Below are positions 22,862 through 32,840 of a stretch of DNA of 64,000 nt, in pieces (within the stretch, counting starts at the first letter, position 1; each line of letters starts with the position of its first letter). Location of the stretch: contig JAGYXB010000010.1 in the NCBI GenBank assembly GCA_022495005.1, positions 496,001 through 560,000 on the forward strand. Direction: 5' to 3'. Origin of the DNA: Rhyacophila brunnea. Its lineage: Eukaryota; Arthropoda; Insecta; Trichoptera; Rhyacophilidae. The notes beneath the pieces are model-generated. The model did no database searches, had not been told where the DNA came from, and saw nothing but the letters and a program-made list of their open reading frames with translations. The position numbers and the translations under genes are program-made.

Positions 22862-23195
22862 CTTCTAGACATTTGAAACTTTTAGAATATATCAAAACAC
22901 GGTGCCAATGCGTTTTTTTAATACTTTTAGCCATCTTTAGGTAGAATTGAATTCATTTTCAGCTAATTCTGTTTTGTATGAAAAATTATTTCGACACCAT
23001 TATTGGTTGCTAAGCGGATGGTCCTAGTAAATAAACTATTAATATATACGTGCGTTACTATGGAAATCAATATTTGAATGTCATAATGACATTTCAGTAT
23101 AATTTCTATCAAGTAAAAATTTTTTTGATCGTTTAAGCTAGTCAAGTCAAGTTTATATGATTCAATAGAAAATTTTAAAACGTTGTAGGTATATA
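22862..23195 (+). repeat. Dispersed repeat R22, copy 1
   Basis: It shares long stretches with 24848-25165: TTTTAGCCATCTTTA, AGAATTGAATTCATTTTCAG, TTCGACACCATTATTGGTTG, ACGTGCGTTACTATGGAAAT, AGCTAGTCAAGTCAAGTTTA. An inverted partial copy is at 24352-24545. An internal palindrome, AATGTCATAATGACATT, lies at 23078-23094. Non-coding; class unknown. Confidence 0.7.
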
Positions 23196-23310
23196 AAAAG
23201 TTTTTTTTATCTTGTAATTATTTATAATGTAAATCTCATGTTGTGCACGCTTTGAATTTAGATTTGTTATGTCCACAATGTTTTCTTTTATTAAAAAAAA
23301 AAATTTTCGA
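23196..23310 (+). mobile_element. LINE 3' tail fragment
   Basis: TAAATCTCATGTTGTGCACG and GATTTGTTATGTCCACAATG followed by an A run match the 3' ends at about 30575-30630 and 38340-38400. It marks a LINE lineage with a shared 3' UTR terminus. Confidence 0.6.
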
Positions 23311-23889
23311 CGATTTTTTTTATATCGCCAACACAAGGGTTAAGGTCCGCCCCCACACTCGACCGTCCACTCCTCGCAAGTCTTAGACGCTAACCCTTAC
23401 AACTCCGGCATACCAACCCTTGTATTTCATCCCCTCCCACCCTTATTATTTTTATTATCGTCCCCGTATTGTGTAATTCTTTTGTGGAAATCTTGTCACA
23501 CACGCGATGCGACAGTATCCGAAGATTTTATTGCTTTTTATAAACACACTAAATTGTATGACAAGTGCTCGGAATTGTCGGCAGTATCAATTTGTTACTT
23601 GGGACATTCCACAAATCGTGCGAGAGACAAGTAGTTTGTGGGACACTCTTAGATTATAATAATTATATAGGTAACTAAACATACATAGCTTGAAAAGATC
23701 CCATGTACGAGTATTATACCCATTAGAAAAAATCCTTTTTTAGAAAAAAAAAAAACGTGTCATGAAACGTCACCACTGTATTCGCATAAGTATGATTTTT
23801 TAATTAAGTTACGAACATTCTACTTAATTACGAGTACAACGAATTTAACTAGTATTCTTTATTTGAAATGCATATCAAATTACGTTGAT
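23311..23889. other. Spacer, no gene seen
   Basis: A C-rich patch at 23345-23460 contrasts with AT-rich flanks. No feature recognised. Confidence 0.4.
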
Positions 23890-24147
23890 AATTCGGGGGC
23901 TTAGGGTGACAAGGGTGAAACTATAAAACAATGGTTTTGAGATAAACACGTCTTTTTTTAAGTAATTTTCTCCTTAAGACATATTATTTTTATCAGTAAA
24001 AAATACAGTTGAGAGTGTAAGGTTTTGACTTTATAATGATTTTATTTGTAATGATGTAATAAAAGTGATTATCGGAGCCAGTTCAATGCTCAACTCAAAA
24101 CCGTGATTATTGTAGTTTCGCTTTTGTCACCCTAAGCATCCGAATTT
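23890..24147. mobile_element. 258-bp TIR element (MITE)
   Basis: Inverted termini of about 50 bp with gaps. The left arm holds GCTTAGGGTGACAA, GTGAAACTA and GGTTTTGAG. The right arm is the reverse complement (CTCAAAACC, TAGTTTCGC, TTGTCACCCTAAGC). AATTCGG and CCGAATT close the ends. No open frame. Confidence 0.75.
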
Positions 24148-24847
24148 TAGCTATCGTTTTCCTACTTTTAAGTCCTTACACTAGATCAGTGATTCCAAAC
24201 GTAGGGCAATTGGATGTTTTGGGGGCAAAAAGTTCATCTTGAAAATCATTTGAAGACGAAGCATAACACAAGGATCAGGTATTAAAAGTTGTACATGACT
24301 GTTGTAGCGTAGTACACATATTTACTTACGAAAGTTAAATTAAATAATTACAAATAACTTTTTATATACCACGTTTTTAAATTTTCTGTTGAATCATATA
24401 AACTTGACAATTCTATGTACGAGTATTAATAAATAATTTTTTTGTACTTGATAGAAATACTGAATAAATATAGAATACTGAAATGTCATATTGACATTTA
24501 ATACTGATTTCCATAGTAACGCGCGTAGGTTAATTTAGTTTTCTAGGACTGGAAACACAAGAAAAAATGTGTACTGGACAAACAAGAATAAAAGCTAATA
24601 AAAACGTGGTAAAATTAGTATTGCATATGTGCATTTTTTATTTGAAGCAATTCATTTTTTTCAGCATTACTTAGGTTTTTGAAGCGTTTAAGTCGGGCTT
24701 GGTAGAAATAAGGTTACGAAACACTGCACTAAATGAAAAACAATTTGAAAAAAAAATATTCCAACGTTTTTCTTAGCTCGTATTCTTATTTGTCCGGTGG
24801 TTTTTTGTCCGATACAAATCTTGCAATCGATTTTTAACTAACTTCCC
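24148..24847. repeat. Spacer with an inverted partial R22 copy (24352-24545)
   Basis: The minus strand of 24352-24545 matches R22 copy 1 (TTTCCATAGTAACGC, GAATCATATAAACTTGAC, TACTTGATAGAAATACTG). The rest is AT-rich. CAGTGATTCCAAACGTAGGG near 24187 looks like a hAT-type left end, but no partner is visible. Confidence 0.55.
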
Positions 24848-25165
24848 GACTAGCTAGACATTTAAAACTTTTAGAATATATCAGAACACGATTTCAATGC
24901 ATTTTTAAATACTTTTAGCCATCTTTAAGTAGAATTGAATTCATTTTCAGTTAATTCTGTTTTGTATGAAAAGTTATTTCGACACCATTATTGGTTGCAT
25001 GGGGTCTGAGGTCCTAGCAACTAAATTATTTATATATACGTGCGTTACTATGGAAATCAATATGACATGTCAAGTACAAATTTTATTGATCGTTTGAGCT
25101 AGTCAAGTCAAGTTTATATGGTCCAACATAATTTAAAAACTTTGTACATAACAAGTTCTTTTTAT
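24848..25165 (+). repeat. Dispersed repeat R22, copy 2
   Basis: Same order of blocks as copy 1, with substitutions and a shorter region before AGCTAGTCAAGTCAAGTTTA. Downstream, TTTTTATCTTGTAATTAT is also shared with copy 1. Confidence 0.7.
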
Positions 25166-25381
25166 CTTGTAATTATATGTTGATCAGGCGCGGTTTCAAA
25201 TCCGTGACTCACGGCTTCGTATGTATACATTCCTTCCACTCTTCGGTTAAGTCATATGAACACCAAATATTGCTTTCAAGAATCCCTGTTACTCGGCAGT
25301 ATAGTTACATTTTCCAGGTCACGTTAGCATCCCGTAGCTCACATCCACACCTTTGTTGTGTAGTATTAATTTTTGTAGTAT

Positions 25382-25640
25382 GAAGTTAAAAAATAATATT
25401 GTAGAAAAACGGAACAAGTACATAACCCTGTCTGACTCCGGTCATAACCCCAAACAATTCCGTGACAGTATCGTAAATTATAACACACTTGCAATGATTT
25501 GATTATGACGATGATCTTGGGAGGGATTCCGTATTCTCCCACTACAGTTAGAGGGTAATCCACAACACAGTAACTAAACAAACTGATTATTTCATGGCTC
25601 TACTGGAGAGGATATTGAAGATTGTGGATTTGGTCCGCAC
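25382..25640 (-). pseudogene. RTE-like LINE reverse transcriptase remnant
   Basis: The minus strand reads EYGIPPKIIVIIKSLQ, then, after a frameshift, VMTGVRQGYVLVPFFYNIIF. The latter is the conserved reverse-transcriptase block GVRQGxxLxPxxFN that precedes the catalytic FADD block. The former is the segment before it in RTE-type enzymes. The catalytic part is absent and the frame is broken. Confidence 0.75.
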
Positions 25641-26454
25641 ACGTTTCTCTGGGATTTTTTAATGTAACTTACTATTTTTTACTCATGTTCAATTTATTAT
25701 TTCTTTGTATGAAACTGTAACAAGTTTACTATATTTATTATTAGGTAGTGCCTTTTAAATTATATTATGTATGTTATTAGGACCTTTACAATATAATATT
25801 CGGTTTAATATTGTATAATTATATGATTGGTCCTGTTGGTTGACTTAAATAAAAAAAAACATAAAGAAGCAGAATTTATTACCATTCTCTTATCTAGGAC
25901 AATATAATAAATTACAGTCAAACAAATCTATAATGGCACTTCGACATCTAATTTATAATTCATGTCGCAGAGCACGTTATAGTTTTGTGGCGACTATAAA
26001 ATAAATAGCCCACATATAACAAGTCACAAAATAGCTTCCCCCTGTCCAGTACCGATATTCGAAGAAAGCCAATAATGTCTACAGGGGGGCAGTGGCGTAA
26101 GTCGGCCAGTCTACGAGGGGGTGGGAAACAGCCCTTCGCAATCGGTGGCCAATAAACGAGTATTTTACTACTTTTCTTACGACGTCAAAATTGGTCTCCC
26201 GCGCTTCGAATATGACGCAAACGACGCTGTGTGATAAAAGGGACATAGAACCGTAATTTTAATTTTTAATATAAATCGTCAGCTTACTATTAAAACCTCG
26301 TAAGTTTGTTTGAGTCCGATATTATGGAAAAATGTAGTTTGTTAGACAAAATTTAAGCACATTTTAAAACATGTCAAAACCTCGGTTCTCTAGAGTCTAG
26401 TCCATCTTTCGACAAATTTTAAAAACTCGTATGTCTCCTGGTTTGAAACATGGA
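25641..26454. other. Spacer, no gene seen
   Basis: CAGTGGCGTAAG near 26090 next to G-runs looks like a hAT-type end without a partner. Otherwise nothing recognised. Confidence 0.4.
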
Positions 26455-26599
26455 ATTAAAATCACGTATTTCACAACCAGTGTTAACAGATTCATCGATT
26501 AGAGAGGTATTAATACTATCGACAGAAGGTACTTGATGGAATTTGAATTTAAATTCTAATCGATTCAAGCTCTGTACTATTCCATTTAAGTCGTTTTTT

Positions 26600-26634
26600 G
26601 CGACCCGGGTTTTGCCTTTCGGCATCTTCAGGCG
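26600..26634 (-). ncRNA. Hammerhead-like motif, one core change
   Basis: The minus strand has CTGAAGA, T, GCC-GAAA-GGC, then AAAAC where GAAAC is expected, CCGGGTC and GCAA. The loss of the G would be expected to impair cleavage. Confidence 0.5.
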
Positions 26635-26777
26635 CCGTGTACACTGACACTTCAACTATTCATAATTTGTTTATTGTATTTTTTGCAACCTTTGACTTGA
26701 TAGGTAGGTAATGGAGTTTTTACCTACTTTATTGTATTGATTTATTATATGTGTGTTACCTTTGGTGAGTGTACACG

Positions 26778-26814
26778 GCGCCTGAAGATGCCGAAAGGCG
26801 AAACCCGGGTCACA
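26778..26814 (+). ncRNA. Hammerhead-ribozyme-like motif, core intact
   Basis: CTGAAGA at 26782-26788 fits CUGANGA. One extra T and a GCC/GGC stem with a GAAA loop follow, then GAAAC at 26800-26804. A minimal third stem (AC-CCGG-GU) leads to the GTC cleavage triplet ending at 26811. Stem I after cleavage is weak here (ACAA instead of the GCAA of sister copies). Diminished stem III forms are known from Penelope-like retroelements. The extra T is a departure from the canonical spacing. Confidence 0.55.
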
Positions 26815-26965
26815 AAAAACGACTTAAATGAAATAGTACAGAGCTTGAATCCATTAGAATTTAAATTCAAATTCCATCAAGTACCTTCTGTCGATAGTAT
26901 TAATACCTCTCTAATCGATGAATCTGTTAACACTGGTTGTGAAATACTTGATTTTAATTCCATTC

Positions 26966-27429
26966 TATGCATTCCAGAGCTTGAACGTTTTTTTCCTACC
27001 CCTCAACATTTTCCTCAAATAGACTTACGAGATTTTAATAGTAGGTAATAGGTGACAATAAAATCGGCAAGATATCATTCTAAGCAATATACTTTCCAAA
27101 TATTTGACTTGATGCATGGCTGAAACTCCTCAGTGAAAAACATAAAAGTTACAGGATTTCCGAGGACTGAATGTAACCACACTCGCAAAGTGGAGACTTT
27201 TTTAAACCCCACTTCTGTATAATATTTATAAATGCATCCGGACTGTCCTTGGTTCAAATACACACTATAATCGATCGGAAACCTAACACAAGGATAAGAA
27301 AAGAGTTTCTGGTGCTTGATTATTGGCCATGCATCCTTCTGCTCACTACCTTCACCTGAAGTAACTTCTTTTATAGAAAGGAAGCCGCTTGTTAATTTTT
27401 GAGATAGGTAATCACTAAAAATAACGTTT
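26966..27429. other. Spacer, no gene seen
   Basis: The minus frame 27075-27482 (135 aa) is mostly anonymous and its N-terminus is the hammerhead repeat read as protein. No domain recognised. Confidence 0.45.
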
Positions 27430-27620
27430 TGTACTATTCCATTTGAGTCGTTTTTTGCGAGCAGGGTTTCGCCTTTCGGCATCTTCAGGCACTATGTACA
27501 CTCACCAAAAGGTAAATATACACTGACAACGAATACAATTAACTCTAACTTATATAACAAATCAATACAATAAAGTGGGTAAAAACTGTGTCACTTACCT
27601 ATTAAGTCAATAATAATAAA
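27430..27620 (-). mobile_element. Penelope-like fragment, single copy
   Basis: The minus strand carries, in family order, TTTTTACCCACTTTATTGTA, GTCAGTGTATATTTACC, the hammerhead-like motif, and ACGACTCAAATGGAATAGTA. A Penelope-type repeat unit without an inverted partner nearby. Confidence 0.6.
27456..27492 (-). ncRNA. Hammerhead-ribozyme-like motif, core intact
   Basis: The minus strand reads GTGC, CTGAAGA, T, GCC-GAAA-GGC, GAAAC, CCTGCTC, GCAA. Both core blocks are intact. Stem I pairs at least three bases (TGC with GCA). Stem III differs from the sister copy (CCTGCTC versus CCGGGTC) and is weaker. Confidence 0.5.
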
Positions 27621-27954
27621 AACCCCGCTACCTTATCAATAATAATATACTCGTCAAGCATATATAGATCGTCAAAACCTAATAATACCTAGATCCTTAA
27701 AAATTATAAACAATAAAAATACTACACTCGAGAGGTGTAAAATCGTGCATTCTGGGGACAATGGTAACGTATTGGGAATTAATGTTGTTAACTAATGAAA
27801 TATAATATAATATATGATATCAATCTTTAAAAGTTGTTAGTTAAACAATTAATATTAAATAATATACTTATATGATACCTACGAAAGGCAAAAAGTGGGT
27901 CACAAAAAACGATTCAAATGGAATAGTGTAAAACTTAAATATATGTAGTAATAT
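27621..27954. repeat. Spacer with a partial Penelope-like fragment at 27884-27945
   Basis: CGAAAGGC, GTGGGTCACAAAAAACGATT and AAATGGAATAG at 27884-27930 are the 3' half of the hammerhead repeat in plus orientation. The rest is AT-rich. Confidence 0.55.
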
Positions 27955-28500
27955 TGTAGCATTCTTGAATATGGGTCGATTATCTGGTGTCCTTATGAGG
28001 TTTTCTATAAGCTTGTTTTAGAATTCGTCCAGAAGAAATTTCTTCAATGTCTTTATTTTAAAACATTTAACTATTTTCCTTTCAATAATTCGTAAAATGA
28101 TTATTTTCCGACTGCCTTTCTACAAGGCATGCTTACTTTTCACTCGCTTGAATCACGTCGGTCTCTTCTTCTCTTGAAACACTTTTGCTTGTTAGCGCGA
28201 AGGATGGTTTCCAATCCTGGTGTCCTAATAAATTTGAATTTACATGCGGCTGCCAATTACCTACGTGGTCGCAGCCATGATTTATTCTGGATCGGAACCG
28301 TTTCCTTGTGTCAAGCCTATCAGGCACCATTAGCGAGGAGTATTAGTAAATGCACTCCTTAAAGACATGGACATTTTCAATGATGTATTTTGCATTTTGT
28401 TTTTGAAACTTTATTTTTCTGTGTAAAATTGTATGTTTTTTGTTTTCAAAATTTTATTTTTCTGTATTAAATTGATAATATAACATATTTTGATTTAATT
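27955..28500 (+). pseudogene. CR1/Jockey-like LINE, reverse transcriptase C-terminus and 3' end
   Basis: A frame starting near 27958 reads ILEYGSIIWCPYE and EFVQKKFLQCLYF. After a stop it continues as FLQGMLTFHSLESRRSLLLLKHFCLLARRMVSNPGVLINLNL and ends near 28362. These are the 'QRRFL..', 'L.SL..RR...L..FL' and final segments of CR1/Jockey reverse transcriptases. The catalytic half is absent. The 3' UTR has TTTTATTTTTCTGT repeats shared with 22690-22750. Confidence 0.75.
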
Positions 28501-28511
28501 TGTTTTTCTGT

Positions 28512-30555
28512 TATTTCTGGCAGTGTTGACCTGTGTGTCCCTGATAACTATCTTAGAAATAGAGACCACCAGTGGTGGCCGGTGATCATAAAATTAGGGA
28601 GTGCATGCAAAGACATGCATTTTCCTTTTTGTGGTATTGAAAAAAATCGGCAATAGCCTTCAGAGTGGAGGTAGGCTTATGCTTAAATATATAATACATC
28701 TTGGGGGGGGGGGGTTGAGAAACGAAACGACGCTCACATTCACCGACAGCATTTATTTATTGTCAAAGTTATAAAGTCCAGCTTCTGGATATGATAGGTA
28801 TGATGCAAAAGGCATACAAACTCTTTTCGATTTTTATTGTAATACATTTCATATGTGCCAACGTAGTTTCCACGTTTGACACTCCTAACTTCCATAAATT
28901 ATAACTGATGCAAGTATTTTAGACAATATGTCATTGGTACAAAGCCGTAAACTCCTCATTTGTGTAGCTCCGATAGGTAGTACGCGGGTTATGATCGGTT
29001 GAAGTTCACATACTGACGCAATTCGGGCATATCTTATACTCCCCTTTCGGTTATTTGCATCCCACATTCTCCGCATATACCTACGCGCTGTATCATTTTG
29101 ATAAATACTATGGATCGGTGATTTTTCAACGGGATATAGTTACTATCTGTTAAAAAATTGCTAATACTTTGTACACCTCAACTCCAGAATTGCACTCCAA
29201 ATGGGACTGATTTGAAAGACGTATTCAAAATGAAAAATACTTCGGTAACACGAATATTGTATTTGATAGAATAATTTATATTTCTTTTCTTCAATAATTG
29301 ACATTGGAAAATTGCTTTGTTCATCTTCTTAAAAAATATTTTATCCTCTTTTACGTTCAAAATAACGCTCATACTCCACATACACTATTGAAATACCTAA
29401 TATTGTAGAAATTGTTACAATGTAACGCTTTTGTTAAATAACTACTTCTCTTAGAGTAGTATAAGTAGGTACGTAAAAAAATGTAGTATGTATATTATAT
29501 TATGTAAAGGTTATTAATAGTTTATCAATTACTTACTTACAAGTTTACTTTGCTCTAGGCATAATAAAATTATTTAATTTTTAAAGGTAGAATAATTATA
29601 AAATTGGTATTTGTATGTTGAGATTGCTACACCTAACTTAATGAACACAATATCACTCTAATCGATATTTTGATCGATTCAATATTATATGACAAACAAC
29701 GTAGCATTTACCTCATAACGTACGAAATAATAATATAATAATTTGAAATATTACGCGGGAATCTTGTACCGACATAAAAAGCGTTTGTGAGTTGTTATTA
29801 TTCGCGCCAGTCAAACACAGCATTGTCGTGAAATGTCGTCTGCGCTCGTAAGCTCAGATTGGGAGGCACAGTGTCCCAAGTGAGGTAAATATTGCACGTT
29901 CGGAAATAAAAAAAGATCACAACTGAGCCCACATTATCGGCAGCGTGAAAAAAAAATCATCGCCAGGCGGTTCGATTTCTCTCCTGCACAATTAATACTA
30001 CGAAGGACGTACCTACGCATACATGCAGGCCGCCAGAAATTACGCGCATTTTATGCGTGCAGACGGGCGACAAATTAAAGATATTTTACAATAATTAATT
30101 CATACAATATGTAGGTATTTGAATACGTACTTATTATTACATAGTTACGTAATAATTTGGGAGATCAGTGCACCTTTGCTCCTATACAAGAGCCGTCCCT
30201 GGAGACCACCAGTTGTTTATTCTCCCAAGGTGCAGAACCAACCTGCCACTGGTAATGCCAATTGGGAGAGTGATAACTATGTTCAACGAAATTGCTTCGG
30301 GTGTTGATATATTCCACCTACGTGAGAATGAGTTTAGGTGGATGTTGTTTTATAAAATCTTAAAATAAGGTCTGCTTAACTCATCCGGTGTACTTCCTTG
30401 TACCTATCTAATTCATCTACTGATATATCTCTTTTTTTATGTAATACTGTTATATTTATATATCTTTGTTTCTAAATGTCATGTTGTGAACGTCTTAAAC
30501 TTATAATTTGTAATGTCCACAATATGTTAAAAAAATAAATGAATTGAATTGAAAT
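28512..30555 (+). mobile_element. CR1/Jockey-like LINE 3' end split by a hAT insertion
   Basis: The left piece (28512-28569) reads GCAGTGTTGACCTGTGTGTC and CCTGATAACTATC, as at 58980-59020. The right piece (30202-30555) continues exactly where it stopped. It encodes DHQLFILPRCRTNLPLVMPIGRVITMFNEIA and FHLRENEFRWMLFYKILK, then stops at 30366-30368. The 3' UTR has CATGTTGTGAACGTC and ends near AATAAATGAATTGAATTGAA. Apart from the interruption, this piece of coding frame is unusually clean. Confidence 0.8.
28570..30201. mobile_element. hAT element, 1632 bp, inside a LINE
   Basis: Ends CAGTGGTGGCC (left) and CAGGGACGGCT (right, reverse complement) are hAT-like. The target duplication GAGACCAC is perfect on both sides (28562-28569, 30202-30209), and removing the insert restores a continuous LINE 3' end. 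Inside are an uninterrupted run of about a dozen G near 28702-28713 and minus frames at 28885-29076 and 29178-29381 without transposase motifs that I can name. Non-autonomous or heavily decayed. Confidence 0.85.
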
Positions 30556-30690
30556 AATATTTGTTATAATGTAAAGCTCATGTTGTGTATGTCTTGAATT
30601 TAGATTTGTTATGTCCACAATGTTTTGTATTCTTAAATAAATAAATATAAGGATTTAAATTCAAATTTCATAAAGTACCTTCGGTCGATA
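30556..30690 (+). mobile_element. LINE 3' tail and Penelope-like scrap
   Basis: 30565-30648 is the 3' terminus of a related LINE (CTCATGTTGTGTATGTC, TTGTTATGTCCACAATG, AAATAAATAAATA). It is followed by TTTAAATTCAAATTTCA and CTTCGGTCGATAGTA, the outer part of the hammerhead repeat family. Confidence 0.6.
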
Positions 30691-31155
30691 GTAATAATAT
30701 TATAAATATATCATAATAAGTTTATTAAAAACGTAATAAATTCATAGATCCCTACGAGACACCAATGCTAATTTTCTATGATCCAAGTTTTTATTTGGCT
30801 TACTCGATAGACATAATATAATACCACCAAACTATCAAAAAAAATCCCCAAAACCAACATACTCCAAATAATTGTTTCCCGTCTCACTCTGACACATGCA
30901 ATAAACATCCAAAAGAGAGTGACAGTAATAAAATAATTCTGTACGTACCGATAGTAAAGGGAGCACAGTGGCGTGCGAGGGGGTCAATAAAATCCCCCCC
31001 TCCCAGATCAAAACCGTTTGAGGGGCATTTTTATGTTCGACCGGACATGGTTCGTGGGACATCACGTGTGTTGTACACGAGGTAATGAAAATACTGAGAT
31101 GTATAGTACGATAAAGAAAAATTTACGAAACTTATTAATTTTTTTTTTATGGAAA
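30691..31155. other. Spacer, no gene seen
   Basis: CAGTGGCGTGCGAGGGGGTC near 30967 looks like a lone hAT end. The frames at 30835-31218 are overlapping and anonymous. Confidence 0.4.
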
Positions 31156-31235
31156 CCGGACAAAACAAAACATGACAAAACAGAAAATGACAAAACAGAA
31201 CACGACAAAACAGAATAGTGACAAAACAGAACAGC
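31156..31235 (+). repeat. Minisatellite, unit about 11-12 bp
   Basis: GACAAAACAGAA-type units repeat six or seven times with small changes (GGACAAAACAAAACAT, GACAAAACAGAAAAT, GACAAAACAGAACAC). Confidence 0.85.
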
Positions 31236-31273
31236 CAGGGGAAAAATGAAACATTAATTTTTGTGGAATCTAT

Positions 31274-31456
31274 TTAGGTTAGGTTGCTGACTGTATCGAA
31301 GAGGACTGGAGAAAGATGGGGAGGGCTGGAGACTGGAGAGGAGCAGCCAGGGAAAGGAGCGTGTGGAGGAAAATTGTAGAGGAGGCCAAATCCCGCCAAG
31401 GGATGTAGTGCCGAGAAAGAAGAAGAAGAAGATTTAGGTTAGGTTAGGTTAGGTCA
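31274..31456 (+). pseudogene. LINE tail bounded by TTAGG repeats
   Basis: The frame 31289-31408 reads DCIEEDWRKMGRAGDWRGAARERSVWRKIVEEAKSR and stops; this is the C-terminal 'DW....A.DR..WR..V.EAK' signature of RTE/Jockey-like LINE ORFs. It ends in AGAAGAAGAAGAAGAT, a microsatellite tail. TTTAGGTTAGGTT lies directly before the LINE segment (31273-31285) and again directly after it (31434-31455), consistent with insertion into a TTAGG tract with duplication of the target. Confidence 0.7.
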
Positions 31457-32638
31457 TTATTTCGTTGTACCTAGTCACCCAGTCATTTTGAACATATTAT
31501 ATCGATTAAGATAAGATATCCTAAGCTTGCCGGCAACGTCCCGTTTATTTGAGGCTTTCTAGCGATTAGGAATGAAGAAATTAGGTATATTATTTGATTT
31601 ATTATGGCGTATTGAAAATCTGTGCTATTAAAAATCTATCAACATTATAGAAATAGGATAATTTCAATATTAAATTTATATTTTTCCTAAAAGGTCATAG
31701 TTATATTTATCGTTGTTCTGTTTTGTCATGGAACCGTTTTTATATATTTTTATGCAGTTGTTTAAAAGTTAAATTAAATACATGGCTAATTATTTTTACC
31801 AATAGTCATTATTATGGCGTTGTCTGAAATTTTAACTGTTAACACGAACCCTTAAATTTAGTTTGACAAATCTTGTCTAACTGCATCGCTCGTTTTTATG
31901 TTATACCTACTAAAAAATATTTATAAAACGAATAATAATGTAAATTATAAGGGTGGTTTACAATAATTATGGATCAGATCCATCAACGTGGATCCTCAGA
32001 TATTTGCACCTAAAGTTAAAACTCCTGTAAAATTCAGGAATGTTTTAACTGTATATGCTTACCATATTTTGATAGTACATGAATCAATTTAAAATAAATA
32101 GTCGAAACATAAGGTATATTCAGGCTTCATTAATATTAGCAAACTAATGTTAGCAAATATCTCTTTATACTGCTGAAGGAACTGTCAAAATGGACATGAT
32201 TCACATTCAATTTGATGTCTTATCAATACTAGTATTGCCATTTATGCGAAAAATTGTAGAGCTACGATTGTGATATTGACACACATTATAGAAATCTATT
32301 TTATCTAGCCATTGAAATAAAAAAAAGTATTTTTTTTTAAATTGGACTTGATCCATAATTATTGTGAACTACCCATTATCTTATAGATTATTAAACAATG
32401 TTCATCTAAACCAGGGGTTCCCAAGCTTAATTATTTTCATTAAAGTCACATTAATTACAGCTAAAATGGTACGGCGGTCACATTTTTTCCCCAACAAAAC
32501 TTACATAATTTAGAGAATAATATATACTTTATATATTAATTGATGACAAATAGATATAAGTTCTATTTTTTAACACTCCATAGTTAAATACCCTTGTATT
32601 AATGGAGTTTTAAATATCTTTAAAAATATTAATAAACT
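31457..32638. other. AT-rich spacer, no gene seen
   Basis: CAGGGGTTCCCAAGCTTAAT near 32413 resembles a hAT-type left end; no matching right end is seen. The rest is AT-rich. Confidence 0.4.
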
Positions 32639-32840
32639 GTTGTTTTTATTTAATAAAACGCATTTTTTGTAGTACTTATTCCACTTTTAATCAATAGATT
32701 AGAACCGGTTTTGTCCGCCTCAGAGGGACATTTTCAACTGATCAAAAATGTCCCTCTGAGGCGGACGAACCCGGTCCTAATCTATTGATTAAAAGTGGAA
32801 TAAGTACTACAAAAATTGCGTTTTATTAAATAAAAACAAC
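32639..32840. mobile_element. 202-bp near-perfect foldback
   Basis: The arms of about 97 bp (32639-32735 and about 32744-32840) are reverse complements with only a handful of differences, around a loop of about 8 bp. The arms include AAGTACTACAAAAA-type and GTCCGCCTCAGAGGGACATT segments. A transcript would fold into a very long hairpin. No coding capacity. Confidence 0.85.

Larger units (their letters stand above)
26455..26965. mobile_element. Penelope-like fragment, long inverted hammerhead-bearing arms
   Basis: The minus arm (about 26455-26648) and plus arm (about 26755-26965) are extended reverse complements. Going outward from the centre each carries the hammerhead-like motif, ACGACTTAAATG, ATTTAAATTCAAATTCCATC, CTTCTGTCGATAGTATTAAT and AATCGATGAATCTGTTAACA. 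The minus frame 26419-26655 and plus frame 26737-27048 translate to nearly the same peptide only because the DNA is an inverted duplication. I do not consider them proteins. Confidence 0.65.

Noticed and set aside
22660..22944. A 94-aa membrane protein.
   Set aside because: Phe/Leu/Ile-rich because of T-rich simple sequence in a LINE 3' UTR. The opposite strand is open too.
26419..27482. A family of small proteins beginning MPKGETRV, open at 26419-26655 (minus), 26737-27048 (plus) and 27075-27482 (minus), and similar at 12791-13273.
   Set aside because: The shared peptide is the hammerhead-like repeat and its flank read in one frame. It appears on both strands because the repeat is inverted, the frames end at different places, and some copies (60637) are frameshifted.
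32413..32450. Left end of a hAT element (CAGGGGTTCCCAAGC). Similar lone ends occur at 24187, 26090, 30967 and 61980.
   Set aside because: No matching right end or 8-bp duplication could be found for any of them, so they are mentioned only inside spacer entries.
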